NCBI RefSeq assembly: GCF_020181655.1
Contig: NZ_CP084032.1
Location: 4,340,001-4,404,000, forward strand
Source: Pectobacterium colocasium
GTDB lineage: Bacteria > Pseudomonadota > Gammaproteobacteria > Enterobacterales > Enterobacteriaceae
Direction of reading: 5' to 3'
Length of the DNA stretch: 64,000 nucleotides
Position numbers and translations under genes: made by a program. Below, one piece after another: positions 45,226 to 55,505 of this stretch. The stretch's first letter is position 1. The number at the start of each line of letters is the position of its first letter. A model generated the notes under the pieces. It saw nothing but the letters and a program-made list of their open reading frames with translations, had not been told where the DNA came from and did not search any database.

Positions 45226-45828
45226 TTAATGCCAAATAAGCAGCACGCAGGCGGCGGTCAGTAGGCCCATTGACACATTAAAGATAATCCACGCTTTCTT
45301 ACTACGCAGCAGTCGCCCAATCATCGTGCCGAATCCGAGCCAGATGACACCGGACACCAGATTGACCAGCACAATCCCGATGCTTATCGCGATCACAGAC
45401 TGGTTATAGCCTTCCCCCGCCAGACTAAAGCTGGCAACCGCGCCCAGCGCCATGAGCCACGCTTTCGGGTTCAGGAATTGCAGCAACCACCCCTGATAAA
45501 GCCGGATCGGCTGCGGTGGAGCAACGGACGTTTCCAGTCGTTCATAAGCTGCCGTGGCGATTTTCCACGCTAGCCAGAGCAGATAGGCGCTACCAAGGAC
45601 TTTCAGGATAACGTGCAAGGAAGGATAAATCAGAATCAGCCCACCGACACCGAATGCCACCAGCAGCAGAATGCTTTGCATACCCAGCATGATGCCAATC
45701 ATCAGCCACAGTGAACGCATAAAGCCAAAATTCGCGCCCGAGGTGGTCAACAGCATATTATTCGGACCCGGCGTGATGGCCGCGACCCACAAAAACCCTA
45801 ACATCGACAGAAATAAACTCAGTTCCAT
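45226..45828 (-). CDS. LysE/RhtB-family amino acid exporter
   Basis: A 200-residue inner-membrane protein with about six TM helices and the LysE family pattern: MELSLFLSMLGFLWVAAITPGPNNMLLTTSGANFG, then LGSAYLLWLAWKI and FLNPKAWLMALGAV. The substrate cannot be told from sequence. The ATG at 45828 is chosen over 45864 because the family starts at this helix. It interrupts the E. coli order yheS-yheT and is convergent with yheS. Confidence 0.88.
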   Translation of the reverse strand: MELSLFLSMLGFLWVAAITPGPNNMLLTTSGANFGFMRSLWLMIGIMLGMQSILLLVAFGVGGLILIYPSLHVILKVLGSAYLLWLAWKIATAAYERLETSVAPPQPIRLYQGWLLQFLNPKAWLMALGAVASFSLAGEGYNQSVIAISIGIVLVNLVSGVIWLGFGTMIGRLLRSKKAWIIFNVSMGLLTAACVLLIWH

Positions 45829-45934
45829 TATTTGTGGGCGCTCCTGACCCAAATATCGTACCAACTGGCAGCATTGAAGCTAACAGTGTGATATTGATCG
45901 TACAAGAGCCGACAATAAGATTTCCATATCCTTT

Positions 45935-46981
45935 ATGTATGAACATTTTCATCCGCTGAGCGGTGCCCATAACCCGCATCTGCAAACGCTACTCCCGCGT
46001 CTGATTCGCCGTCGCGTACAGTTTTCACCCGTCTGGCAATCGCTCGAATTACCCGACGGCGATTTCGTCGACCTGGCGTGGAGCGAAGCGCCCGAACAGG
46101 CTCGGCACAAACCGCGAGTGGTGCTATTTCACGGGTTGGAAGGCAGCTTTCATAGCCCCTATGCCCACGGTCTGCTGCATGCCTGTAAACAACGCGGCTG
46201 GCTGGCCGTCATCATGCATTTTCGCGGATGCAGCGGTAAGCCCAACCGGATGAAACGTATTTATCACTCTGGTGAAACCAGCGATGCCAGCTATTTTCTG
46301 CACTGGATGCAAGAAACGCTGGGCGAGGTGCCTACCGCCGCCATCGGCGTTTCGCTCGGCGGCAACATGCTGGCCTACCTGCTTGCCCAGCAGGGCGAAG
46401 CCTGTTCTTTGTCGGCTGCCGTGGTTGTCTCCGCGCCATTAATGCTCGAACCCTGTAGCCGTCGAATGGAACAAGGCTTCTCCCGCGTCTACCAGCACTA
46501 CCTGCTACGCCTGCTGAAGCAAAACGCCGGCCGCAAGCTGGCGGCCTACCCGGACACGCTGCCGATTCAGTTGCCGCAGTTGAAGCAAATTCGCCAACTG
46601 CGAGAGTTTGATGACGTCATTACTTCACGTGTCCACGGCTTCCGCGATGCAGCCGACTACTATCAACGCTGTAGCGCCCTGCCGCTGTTGCCTAAGATTC
46701 GCAAACCGCTGCTCATCATCCATGCGAAGGACGATCCTTTCATGACGTCAGAGGTGATTCCCGATCTGTCACAGTTACCGTCTAATATTGAATATCAGCT
46801 AACAGAACACGGCGGGCATGTCGGCTTCGTTGGTGGAACGTTGCTGAAACCGGAAATGTGGCTGGAACAACGCATTCCCAACTGGCTTAGCCCGTTTTTG
46901 GACCACGCCAGCGACTCTTCAGGAGCGTTTCACTCAGGAACTTTTTATTCAGGAACTTTTCACTCAGGAGGAATAGCGTGA
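45935..46981 (+). CDS. yheT: Alpha/beta hydrolase YheT
   Basis: Member of the AB-hydrolase 4 (UPF0017) family, 348 residues, with nucleophile elbow [20 protein letters not shown] and the final catalytic His in TEHGGHVGF. The substrate is unknown. The C-terminal 20 residues ([20 protein letters not shown]) are encoded by a 15-nt tandem repeat and are not part of the usual fold. The stop overlaps the yheU GTG. Confidence 0.93.
   Translation: MYEHFHPLSGAHNPHLQTLLPRLIRRRVQFSPVWQSLELPDGDFVDLAWSEAPEQARHKPRVVLFHGLEGSFHSPYAHGLLHACKQRGWLAVIMHFRGCSGKPNRMKRIYHSGETSDASYFLHWMQETLGEVPTAAIGVSLGGNMLAYLLAQQGEACSLSAAVVVSAPLMLEPCSRRMEQGFSRVYQHYLLRLLKQNAGRKLAAYPDTLPIQLPQLKQIRQLREFDDVITSRVHGFRDAADYYQRCSALPLLPKIRKPLLIIHAKDDPFMTSEVIPDLSQLPSNIEYQLTEHGGHVGFVGGTLLKPEMWLEQRIPNWLSPFLDHASDSSGAFHSGTFYSGTFHSGGIA
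46919..46971 (+). repeat. 15-bp tandem repeat at the yheT 3' end
   Basis: Three full units begin at 46919, 46934 and 46949: TCAGGAGCGTTTCAC, TCAGGAACTTTTTAT and TCAGGAACTTTTCAC. A partial fourth, TCAGGAGG, follows at 46964. The last copy provides the ribosome-binding site of yheU; the others encode Ser-Gly-(Ala/Thr)-Phe-(His/Tyr) repeats in YheT. Confidence 0.92.
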
Positions 46982-47214
46982 TTATTCCCTGGCAACAGCT
47001 CGATCCAGAAACGCTGGATAACATCATCGAATCTTTCGTCCTGCGGGAAGGCACCGATTACGGCGAACAGGAGCGGTCGCTGGCGCAGAAAGTGGAAGAT
47101 ATCCGCACACAGCTCAAATCAGGCGAGGTGGTGTTGGTGTGGTCAGAGTTACATGAGACTCTCAATATTATGCCGCGTGGCCAGTTCAATGAAGGAGGAC
47201 ATGCCCCTTATTGA
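46978..47214 (+). CDS. yheU: UPF0270 protein YheU
   Basis: The 78 residues [20 protein letters not shown], then [12 protein letters not shown], match the YheU family, with a C terminus slightly longer than E. coli (72). It begins with GTG at 46978, overlaps yheT by 4 nt and has a strong AGGAGG. Function is unknown. Confidence 0.93.
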   Translation: MIIPWQQLDPETLDNIIESFVLREGTDYGEQERSLAQKVEDIRTQLKSGEVVLVWSELHETLNIMPRGQFNEGGHAPY

Positions 47215-47339
47215 GCATGCCGAAAGGCGTGAAAGAATGCGCCAAACATGCTAACAATGATAAAAATTTAGGTCATTTTTGAGGATGCGCGCGGGCTCTC
47301 AGCCGATGCGTGTATCACGATCACGGAGTTACGCGCCTT

Positions 47340-48209
47340 ATGTCACATCAGCATCCGATTATTGCAGTTACCGGCTCCAGCGGGGCGGGAACGACAACAA
47401 CCAGTCTGGCCTTCCGTAAGATTTTTCAACAGTTTGACCTGCGCGCCGCCCAGTTGGAAGGGGACAGTTTTCACCGCTATACCCGCCCGGAAATGGATAT
47501 GGCCATTCGCAAAGCGCGTGATTTAGGGCGCCACATCAGCTACTTCGGTCCTGAAGCAAATGACTTCAGCCTGCTGGAACAGTCGTTTATCGAATACGGT
47601 CTGCACGGACGCGGCCAGACGCGTAAATATCTGCATACCTACGATGAAGCCATTCCCTACAATCAGGTTCCCGGAACCTTCACGCCGTGGGAGCCGATGC
47701 CGGAACCCACCGATATCCTGTTTTATGAAGGGCTGCACGGCGGCGTCGTCACCGACCAAAACGACGTGGCACAGCATGTCGATTTGCTCGTCGGCGTGGT
47801 GCCGATCGTCAACCTGGAATGGATCCAAAAGCTGATTCGTGATGTCAATGAACGTGGTCACTCGCGTGAAGCGGTGATGGATTCCGTCGTCCGTTCGATG
47901 GAAGACTACATCACCTACATCACCCCGCAGTTCTCCCGTACGCACATCAACTTCCAGCGTGTGCCCACCGTGGACACCTCCAACCCGTTTGCTGCCAAGT
48001 CGATTCCCTCACTGGATGAAAGCTTCGTCGTCATTCACTTTCAGGGGTTGGATAATATTGACTATCCCTATCTGCTGGCCATGTTGCAGGGATCGTTTAT
48101 CTCCCACATCAACACGTTGGTCGTTCCCGGCGGGAAAATGGGGCTGGCGATGGAGCTCATCATGGCACCGCTGGTGCAGCGGTTAATGGAAGGGAAAACC
48201 ATCGAATAA
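47340..48209 (+). CDS. prkB: Phosphoribulokinase-like protein PrkB
   Basis: The 289 residues equal E. coli PrkB. The P-loop is ITGSSGAGTTTT-like (AVTGSSGAGTTTTSLAF), followed by EGDSFHRYTRPEMD and DVLFYEGLHGG-like segments (DILFYEGLHGGVV). It resembles phosphoribulokinase, but enterobacteria have no RuBisCO and the substrate is unknown. The ATG at 47340 is used; the frame is open to 47310. It lies between yheU and yhfA. Confidence 0.94.
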   Translation: MSHQHPIIAVTGSSGAGTTTTSLAFRKIFQQFDLRAAQLEGDSFHRYTRPEMDMAIRKARDLGRHISYFGPEANDFSLLEQSFIEYGLHGRGQTRKYLHTYDEAIPYNQVPGTFTPWEPMPEPTDILFYEGLHGGVVTDQNDVAQHVDLLVGVVPIVNLEWIQKLIRDVNERGHSREAVMDSVVRSMEDYITYITPQFSRTHINFQRVPTVDTSNPFAAKSIPSLDESFVVIHFQGLDNIDYPYLLAMLQGSFISHINTLVVPGGKMGLAMELIMAPLVQRLMEGKTIE

Positions 48210-48249
48210 GCCAGACTGGGCACGGCAGAACCGTGCCCAGAAGAAGGGA

Positions 48250-48657
48250 TCAACCCAACACTCTAATTTCGTGGCTGTGCGTCACCTCAACGGCTTTGCC
48301 CAGCATCAATGCCACAGAGCAGTATTTTTCCGCCGACAGGGCGACAGCTCGTTCAACGGCTTTGTCGGTCAGCCCTTTCCCCGTCACGATAAAATGCAGA
48401 TTGATATGGGTAAATAAGCGCGGCGCTTCAGACCGGCGCTCTGACGTCAGTTTCACTTCACAGCCCGCCACATCGTTGCGGCCTTTTTGCAGAATCGAAA
48501 CCACATCAATCGCGCTGCATCCCCCCACAGACATCAACACCATTTCCATCGGGCTGGGCGCTTTATCGCCGGAATTGCCGTCCATCAATATCTGGTGCCC
48601 TGACGCGGATTCGCCCAAAAACGTTAAGCCTTCAACCCATTTTACCCGTGCCTGCAT
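48250..48657 (-). CDS. yhfA: OsmC/Ohr-family protein YhfA
   Basis: A 135-residue OsmC-like protein (MQARVKWVEGLTFLGESASGHQILMDG ... MVLMSVGGCSAIDVVSILQKGR). It keeps one of the two redox cysteines in GGCSAIDV and a second Cys in AGCEVKL. The family includes peroxidases, but E. coli YhfA is uncharacterised. It is divergent from crp. Confidence 0.94.
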   Translation of the reverse strand: MQARVKWVEGLTFLGESASGHQILMDGNSGDKAPSPMEMVLMSVGGCSAIDVVSILQKGRNDVAGCEVKLTSERRSEAPRLFTHINLHFIVTGKGLTDKAVERAVALSAEKYCSVALMLGKAVEVTHSHEIRVLG

Positions 48658-49033
48658 GGTGCCTCTCCACTAAAAATTTTTTGAAAATTTATACCGTTAC
48701 TGTACAAAAACCAGCGTTAATCAGAGCTTTGTCATGCTGAAGCGAGACAACACAAGACACGTCCTTAAAGCTGTGTTAAAACGAAAACAGAATAGACCTT
48801 TTCTGGACAAACCCAGAAACGAAGAAGATGATGACGTAGCCGGACATACCCCAGCCACGTTTACGGTGCGGCAAGGCAGCAACCGGAAAATCAAGGGTAC
48901 AGTGGTTCCAGTATATTCCCTGACGTCATTCTGCCTAGACTGAATTTTATTTTTTTGAGCAGTTAAACACGCCGTACAGGGAACTCTGACCCCTGTAATT
49001 TGCGCAGTGAATTACAACAGAGGATGATAGCGA
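48658..49033. promoter_or_regulatory. yhfA-crp divergent control region
   Basis: 376 nt without a convincing gene. It must carry the yhfA and crp promoters. No clear CRP consensus was found, in contrast to the E. coli crp promoter with its two CRP sites. Immediately before crp is a perfect inverted repeat TGTAATT-N9-AATTACA (48994-49000 with 49010-49016), ending 3 nt before the AGAGG ribosome-binding site at 49019-49023. Confidence 0.6.
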
Positions 49034-49666
49034 ATGGTTCTCGGCAAACCGCAAACAGACCCAACTCTCGAATGGTTCCTTTCCCATTGTCATATCCACA
49101 AGTATCCATCGAAGAGCACGCTTATTCACCAAGGTGAAAAAGCAGAAACGCTTTACTACATCGTGAAAGGCTCTGTCGCAGTGCTAATCAAAGATGAAGA
49201 AGGCAAGGAAATGATCCTTTCCTACCTCAATCAGGGCGATTTTATCGGCGAGCTCGGCCTGTTTGAAGAAGGTCAGGAACGCAGCGCTTGGGTGCGGGCA
49301 AAAACCGCCTGTGAAGTGGCTGAAATTTCCTATAAAAAATTCCGCCAGCTCATTCAGGTTAACCCAGATATCCTCATGCGTCTGTCTGCGCAAATGGCAA
49401 GCAGACTCCAGGTGACTTCAGAGAAAGTCGGCAACCTCGCCTTCCTTGATGTGACCGGTCGTATTGCTCAAACTCTACTCAACCTGGCCAAACAACCTGA
49501 TGCCATGACGCATCCAGATGGCATGCAAATAAAAATTACCCGTCAGGAAATTGGGCAAATCGTTGGCTGCTCGCGTGAAACCGTGGGCCGCATTCTGAAA
49601 ATGTTAGAAGACCAGAACCTGATCTCGGCACACGGTAAAACGATTGTCGTTTACGGCACTCGCTAA
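49034..49666 (+). CDS. crp: cAMP receptor protein CRP
   Basis: Global carbon-catabolite regulator, 210 residues as in E. coli. The N-terminal cyclic-nucleotide domain contains [23 protein letters not shown] (cAMP-binding Glu, Arg, Ser). The C-helix and the [25 protein letters not shown] (about 168-190) follow. In soft-rot bacteria CRP is a main activator of pectate lyase genes; candidate sites lie upstream of pelA and pelC. Confidence 0.98.
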   Translation: MVLGKPQTDPTLEWFLSHCHIHKYPSKSTLIHQGEKAETLYYIVKGSVAVLIKDEEGKEMILSYLNQGDFIGELGLFEEGQERSAWVRAKTACEVAEISYKKFRQLIQVNPDILMRLSAQMASRLQVTSEKVGNLAFLDVTGRIAQTLLNLAKQPDAMTHPDGMQIKITRQEIGQIVGCSRETVGRILKMLEDQNLISAHGKTIVVYGTR

Positions 49667-49690
49667 ATCCCTGTCGCTGTACCCTACCCA

Positions 49691-49727
49691 CAAAAAAGCG
49701 TGAAGCCTCGGCCTCACGCTTTTTTTA
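49691..49727 (+). terminator. crp terminator
   Basis: AGCGTGA-GCC/GGC-TCACGCT forms a stem of about 10 bp with a loop between the two halves, followed by a run of seven T. It lies 25 nt after the crp stop. Confidence 0.93.
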
Positions 49728-49728
49728 T

Positions 49729-49872
49729 GGCGAGCTTCCTGCTCGCCACCCTTTGGGCCGCCGCAAGCGGCGTTGAAAAACGTTCCCTACGTTTTTTTAT
49801 GGCGAGCTTCCTGCTCGCCACCCTTCGGACCGCCGCAAGCGGCGTTGAAAAACGTTCTCTACGTTTTCCTAT
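49729..49872 (+). repeat. Tandem pair of a 72-bp hairpin-rich unit
   Basis: Two units (49729-49800 and 49801-49872) are aligned without gaps and differ at about 5 of 72 positions. Each contains three short inverted repeats in the same order: GGCGAGC..GCTCGCC, GCCGC..GCGGC and AACGT..ACGTT. They lie between the crp terminator and the convergent argD end, where E. coli has yhfK. Confidence 0.92.
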
Positions 49873-49893
49873 CACACCGTTTTCAGTGAGTAA

Positions 49894-51191
<1,298 letters not shown>

Positions 51192-51239
51192 TACAGGCAA
51201 TATTAAATCGGCTACTGGAGAGAATAACTTTCTATCTCA

Positions 51240-51815
51240 CTAAATTTTAAGGAAATTATCCAAAAGTTGATGCCCTTGCTGGCTGAGGATGCTTTCAGGA
51301 TGAAACTGCACACCTTCCAGCGGAAGCGAGCGATGGCGGATCCCCATAATCTCGTCACGCTGACCTTCATGTTCGCTCCAGGCCGTGACTTCAAAGCAAT
51401 CGGGTAGCGAGGAAGAATCAATGATGAGTGAATGGTAGCGAGTAACCGTCAAAGGCAGAGCTAGCCCCGTGAAAACACCTGTATTGCTATGCGCAATCGC
51501 AGACGTTTTCCCGTGCATGACCTGCCGTGCCCGCACCACGCGCGCGCCGAACGCCTGCCCCATCGCCTGATGGCCAAGGCACACGCCCAGAATCGGTAAT
51601 TTATCGGCGAAGTGACGGATAGCCGCCAGTGAAATGCCCGCCTCATCCGGCGTACAGGGGCCAGGGGAAATGACCAATCTCTCAGGCGCAAGCCGTTCAA
51701 TCTCACGCAGCGTGAGTTCATCATTACGCTTCACCACAACCTGCGCGCCAAGCTCACAAAAGTATTGGTAAAGGTTGTAGGTAAAGGAATCGTAGTTATC
51801 GATAATTAGCAGCAT
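51240..51815 (-). CDS. pabA: Aminodeoxychorismate synthase glutamine amidotransferase subunit
   Basis: Supplies ammonia from glutamine to PabB for p-aminobenzoate (folate) synthesis. The 191 residues begin [20 protein letters not shown] and have the catalytic triad of class I amidotransferases: Cys in [11 protein letters not shown], His and Glu in VQFHPESIL. The frame is open 44 codons further upstream, but ATG 51815 gives the family start. TrpG-type paralogues are similar; gene order argD-pabA supports PabA. Confidence 0.94.
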   Translation of the reverse strand: MLLIIDNYDSFTYNLYQYFCELGAQVVVKRNDELTLREIERLAPERLVISPGPCTPDEAGISLAAIRHFADKLPILGVCLGHQAMGQAFGARVVRARQVMHGKTSAIAHSNTGVFTGLALPLTVTRYHSLIIDSSSLPDCFEVTAWSEHEGQRDEIMGIRHRSLPLEGVQFHPESILSQQGHQLLDNFLKI

Positions 51816-52145
51816 AGTTATTGTACAGGTAGTCAGAAAAGCCGTACTAACATACATGAAATTCGTGTCAGACACCCAACCGTTGTCGCCAGCAAAGACA
51901 GAAGGCGTCCCATCGCGATCTAATAAAAATAGCACGATAATAATCACGTAGTTTATAAATAATTTACTCTTGTAATAAACATCTTTATTAATAGGTAATA
52001 TTTATTATTCATCTCTATAGAAAATGATTTCTTTGAAATCATTTTTAACAAAAAAAAATAATAACCAAAAATTCCTTATGAATTAATTAAGTTTTTTCAT
52101 CTGGCATGAAAAAACGATAGGATTTTTTTATCATCGATGTTTATT

Positions 52146-52161
52146 TTTGATGGCGATCACA
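52146..52161 (+). promoter_or_regulatory. CRP-like site upstream of pelA
   Basis: TTTGA-N6-TCACA matches 9 of the 10 fixed CRP bases (TGTGA-N6-TCACA). It is 353 nt before the pelA ATG. A similar site with shared flanks (ATCGCTCACAGTT versus GCGATCACAGTT) occurs at an equal distance before pelC. Confidence 0.6.
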
Positions 52162-52411
52162 GTTGCCTACCGAGTGAATAAATCCCACATGAAGACTGGG
52201 TAAAAATAAAGAATCCATATTGAAAAAATGAGCGTAAAAAACACAATGTATTGAATTTAAAGCGTTTAAATAGAAATTAGTTTCCATTGAAAAGTAATAA
52301 CCACAAATCCGCTAAGTTGTCCTATTTTATTTAACTAATATATTTAACGCCCCATCTTGTATTGTTTATTTTTTCTGTTAACACTTATCTCGGCTTTATA
52401 GACAAACCTTA

Positions 52412-52430
52412 ATTTCATTTTTGTTGAAAC
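52412..52430 (+). promoter_or_regulatory. Conserved pel operator element, pelA copy (KdgR-like)
   Basis: ATTTCATTTTTGTTGAAAC lies 87 nt before the pelA ATG. The same element occurs before pelB and pelC at 90 and 93 nt. Its TTTCATTTTT half, preceded by AAACCTTA, resembles KdgR boxes (AAAC..TTTCATTT) that repress pectinolysis genes. The assignment to KdgR is inferred. Confidence 0.6.
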
Positions 52431-52498
52431 AGCCTTTTTATTACACAGGGTGTGTAGTGATAAATACCCAAAAAAATCTATGTCAAGGAGAGTACACA

Positions 52499-53623
52499 AT
52501 GAAATACCTACTGCCTTCTGCAGCCGCTGGGCTGTTGCTGCTTGCTGCCCAACCTACGATGGCGGCAAATACAGGGGGTTATGCCACCACGGACGGCGGC
52601 GACATTTCCAGTGCGGTGAAAAAAACAGCGCGTTCTCTGCAAGAGATCGTCGATATCATTGAGGCTGCGAAAAAAGACTCAAGCGGTAAAGCGGTCAAAG
52701 GTGGAGCCTATCCGCTCGTGATTACCTACAACGGCAATGAAGATGCGCTAATCAAAGCCGCCGAAGCTAACATCTGCGGCCAGTGGAGCAAAGATCCACG
52801 CGGTGTGGAAATCAAAGAGTTCACCAAGGGGATCACCATCCTCGGGACCAACGGTTCTTCCGCTAACTTCGGTATCTGGATTGTCAACTCTTCCAACGTT
52901 GTCGTGCGTAACATGCGCTTCGGCTACATGCCGGGTGGCGCAAAAGATGGTGATGCTATCCGTATTGATAACTCGCCGAACGTCTGGATCGATCACAACG
53001 AGATCTTCGCTAAGAACTTCGAATGCGCCGGTACACCAGACAACGATACGACTTTTGAGTCAGCTGTCGATATCAAGAAAGCCTCAACCAACGTCACGGT
53101 ATCCTACAACTATATCCATGGTGTGAAAAAAGTGGGTCTGAGCGGTTCCAGCAACACGGATACGGGTCGTAACCTGACTTACCATCACAATATTTATAGC
53201 GATGTTAACTCACGTCTGCCGCTGCAACGTGGTGGCCAGGTTCACGCGTACAACAACCTGTATGATGGCATCAAAAGTTCAGGCTTTAACGTTCGTCAGA
53301 AAGGGATTGCACTGATCGAAAGCAACTGGTTCGAAAATGCGCTCAACCCAGTGACCGCACGTAATGATGACTCCAACTTCGGTACCTGGGAACTGCGTAA
53401 CAACAACATTACCAGCCCATCTGATTTTGCTAAATACAACATCACCTGGGGTAAACCATCCACACCACACATCAATGCGGATGACTGGAAAAGCACGGGC
53501 AAATTCCCTGCTCTCCCGTATAGCTACTCCCCAGTTTCCCCACAGTGCGTGAAGGATAAACTGGCAAGCTACGCTGGCGTAGGTAAAAACCTGGCTGTAC
53601 TGACTGCCGCTAACTGTAAATAA
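52499..53623 (+). CDS. pelA: Pectate lyase PelA (PL1, secreted)
   Basis: Cleaves polygalacturonate by beta-elimination in plant cell walls. The 374 residues comprise a 22-residue Sec signal peptide (MKYLLPSAAAG ... PTMA, cut before ANTGG) and a 352-residue right-handed parallel beta-helix. The PL1 motif NVWIDHNEIF is at 161-170, and the catalytic arginine is probably R239 in NSRLPLQRGG. Cysteines 93/176 and 350/373 likely pair. The ATG at 52499 has AAGGAG before it. Export from the periplasm is expected through the type II Out system. It is the first of three equal-length paralogues. Confidence 0.95.
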   Translation: MKYLLPSAAAGLLLLAAQPTMAANTGGYATTDGGDISSAVKKTARSLQEIVDIIEAAKKDSSGKAVKGGAYPLVITYNGNEDALIKAAEANICGQWSKDPRGVEIKEFTKGITILGTNGSSANFGIWIVNSSNVVVRNMRFGYMPGGAKDGDAIRIDNSPNVWIDHNEIFAKNFECAGTPDNDTTFESAVDIKKASTNVTVSYNYIHGVKKVGLSGSSNTDTGRNLTYHHNIYSDVNSRLPLQRGGQVHAYNNLYDGIKSSGFNVRQKGIALIESNWFENALNPVTARNDDSNFGTWELRNNNITSPSDFAKYNITWGKPSTPHINADDWKSTGKFPALPYSYSPVSPQCVKDKLASYAGVGKNLAVLTAANCK

Positions 53624-53631
53624 GCACAATA

Positions 53632-53697
53632 AACCCGGCTCATTCACTCTGTACCGGGTTCTCTCTGAGCGAGCCATTCAGGCTCGCTCATGTTTTA
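53632..53697 (+). terminator. pelA double-hairpin terminator
   Basis: Two hairpins follow the stop: AACCCGG/CCGGGTT (53632-53638 with 53654-53660) and GAGCGAGCC/GGCTCGCTC (53667-53675 with 53681-53689), the second followed by ATGTTTT. Confidence 0.8.
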
Positions 53698-54285
53698 AGG
53701 AACCTGTGCAAAGTTGCCAATGCAGCCGTCAAAGAAACAGACTTCATACTCACCACCATTCCGACAATCATAAATTATGGTCAATAAGATCTATTTTCCT
53801 ATTGCGTAAAGTGCGCTATATAGCAATTAATAATAATTATTTTTTAACAAACTAAAATTCAACATAAAATTAACGCATAACATAAATAATATTGAGCACA
53901 CGTGTGATAGTATATTTTGACTTAAGATGAGTTTTTACGTGAGTTGTAACAATCATCACCAGAAAAATCGCCAACCAAAAGCTAATAAATAACGAAACCA
54001 GAATGAAATTATCGTCAACCCTAAACATAACCTACTGATTTTCTATTCTTTTAAAAGAATGATGTTTCTTATAAATCCTCGATTATTAAACCATCAGCAT
54101 TACAAAATGTTTCAACCCTGATACATTTAACATTTCACCCTTGAACTGATCTTATTTTTTGACCACACTCCCCTTGGTTTTTCATCAAGATTGAGATTCA
54201 TTTTTGTTGAAAAATTTGTACCTGTTACATCGGGCATACGGAGCAATAAATGCCCATGAAATTATATTCCAAGGAGACAGTTATA
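53698..54285 (+). promoter_or_regulatory. pelB upstream region
   Basis: About 590 AT-rich nt without genes. It contains the palindrome CACACGTGTG near 53898 and ATTCTTTTAAAAGAAT near 54045. TTGACC lies at about 54158, and the conserved pel element sits at 54196-54213. No good CRP pair like those of pelA and pelC was found. Confidence 0.6.
54196..54213 (+). promoter_or_regulatory. Conserved pel operator element, pelB copy (KdgR-like)
   Basis: ATTCATTTTTGTTGAAAA lies 90 nt before the pelB ATG. It differs from the pelA copy at two positions although the surrounding DNA is largely different, which argues for selection. Confidence 0.6.
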
Positions 54286-55410
54286 ATGAAATATCTATTG
54301 CCTACGGCAGCAGCCGGATTGTTACTTTTCGCTGCTCAGCCAGCCATGGCCGCAAATACGGGCGGTTATGCCACCACGGATGGTGGAGACGTTTCCGGTG
54401 CCGTAAAAAAGACTGCACGTTCTCTGAAAGAGATTGTGGATATCATTGAAGCCGCAAAAGTGGATTCAAAAGGCCAAAAAGTCAAAGGCGGCGCGTATCC
54501 GCTTATCATCACCTATAACGGTAATGAAGACTCGCTAATCAAAGCGGCCGAAAAAAATATCTGCGGTCAGTGGAGTAAGGACGCGCGCGGCGTAGAAGTC
54601 AAAGAGTTTACCAAAGGGATCACCATTCAGGGCACCAATGGCTCATCCGCCAACTTCGGTATCTGGATTATCAATTCATCCAACGTTGTCGTACGTAATA
54701 TGCGTTTTGGCTATATGCCGGGCGGCGCGCAAGACGGCGATGCCATTCGTATTGATAACTCGCCGAACGTCTGGATTGACCACAATGAGATCTTTGCCAA
54801 AAACTTTGAGTGTAAAGGCACGCCAGACGATGACACCACTTTTGAATCGGCCGTCGATATCAAGAAAGGGTCAACTAACGTCACGGTATCCTACAACTAC
54901 ATCCACGGCATTAAAAAAGTGGGTCTGAGTGGTGCAAGCAATTCGGATACGGGTCGTAACCTAACTTATCATCACAATATTTATCGTGATGTTAACTCAC
55001 GTCTGCCGCTACAGCGTGGCGGGCTGGTTCATGCGTACAACAACCTGTATGACGGCATCACGGGTTCAGGCTTTAACGTCCGCCAGAAAGGGATCGCGCT
55101 GATCGAAAGCAACTGGTTTGAAAATGCGCTTAATCCGGTGACAGCACGTAACGACAGCTCCAACTTCGGTACCTGGGAGTTGCGCAACAACAACATCACC
55201 AAACCGGCAGATTTTTCTAAATACAACATAACGTGGGGTAAGCCTTCCTCTCCGCATATTAATGCGGATGACTGGAAAAGCACCGGAAAATTCCCTTCCA
55301 TCTCTTATAAATACACCCCAGTTTCTGCACAGTGCGTGAAGGATAAACTGGCAAACTATGCAGGCGTAGGTAAGAATCTGGCGGTACTGACTGCAGCTAA
55401 CTGTAAATAA
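54286..55410 (+). CDS. pelB: Pectate lyase PelB (PL1, secreted)
   Basis: A 374-residue PL1 pectate lyase. Its signal peptide (MKYLLPTAAAGLLLFAAQP, then AMA) differs by one residue from the PelB leader widely used in expression vectors, and the mature protein closely follows the E. carotovora PelB I recall (KGTPDDDTTFESAV, KPADFSKYNITWGKPSSP). NVWIDHNEIF and NSRLPLQRGG are intact. AAGGAG lies 9 nt before the ATG; in-frame upstream ATGs at 54250 and 54256 would spoil the signal peptide. It is monocistronic by its terminator. Confidence 0.95.
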   Translation: MKYLLPTAAAGLLLFAAQPAMAANTGGYATTDGGDVSGAVKKTARSLKEIVDIIEAAKVDSKGQKVKGGAYPLIITYNGNEDSLIKAAEKNICGQWSKDARGVEVKEFTKGITIQGTNGSSANFGIWIINSSNVVVRNMRFGYMPGGAQDGDAIRIDNSPNVWIDHNEIFAKNFECKGTPDDDTTFESAVDIKKGSTNVTVSYNYIHGIKKVGLSGASNSDTGRNLTYHHNIYRDVNSRLPLQRGGLVHAYNNLYDGITGSGFNVRQKGIALIESNWFENALNPVTARNDSSNFGTWELRNNNITKPADFSKYNITWGKPSSPHINADDWKSTGKFPSISYKYTPVSAQCVKDKLANYAGVGKNLAVLTAANCK

Positions 55411-55505
55411 AAGCGGTCAGGCTTTTCCCGTCATATGAATGACAGGAAGTCATCAGCCTGAACTTCCCGCAGCGGCGTCTCTTCATGAAGAGACTCGACT
55501 CTACC

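Larger units (their letters stand above)
51816..52498. promoter_or_regulatory. pabA-pelA intergenic control region
   Basis: 683 nt, AT-rich, between the divergent pabA and pelA. It holds two strong palindromes: 52021-52045 (11-bp arms, 3-nt loop) and 52091-52115 (10-bp arms, loop CTGGC). A CRP-like site lies at 52146-52161 and a TTCATTTTT-TTGAAA element at 52412-52430. The E. coli genes fic and yhfG, expected near here, are absent. Confidence 0.75.

Noticed and set aside
48734..48943. Open frame of 69 codons between yhfA and crp
   Set aside because: No family resemblance and no ribosome-binding site before the ATG; it is likely a chance frame in the crp control region.
52425..52430. A classical TGAAA-N-TTTCA palindrome for KdgR in the strict order
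   Set aside because: The arms of the visible inverted repeat are in the opposite order (TTTCA then TGAAA), so only a KdgR-like half-site reading was kept, at reduced confidence.
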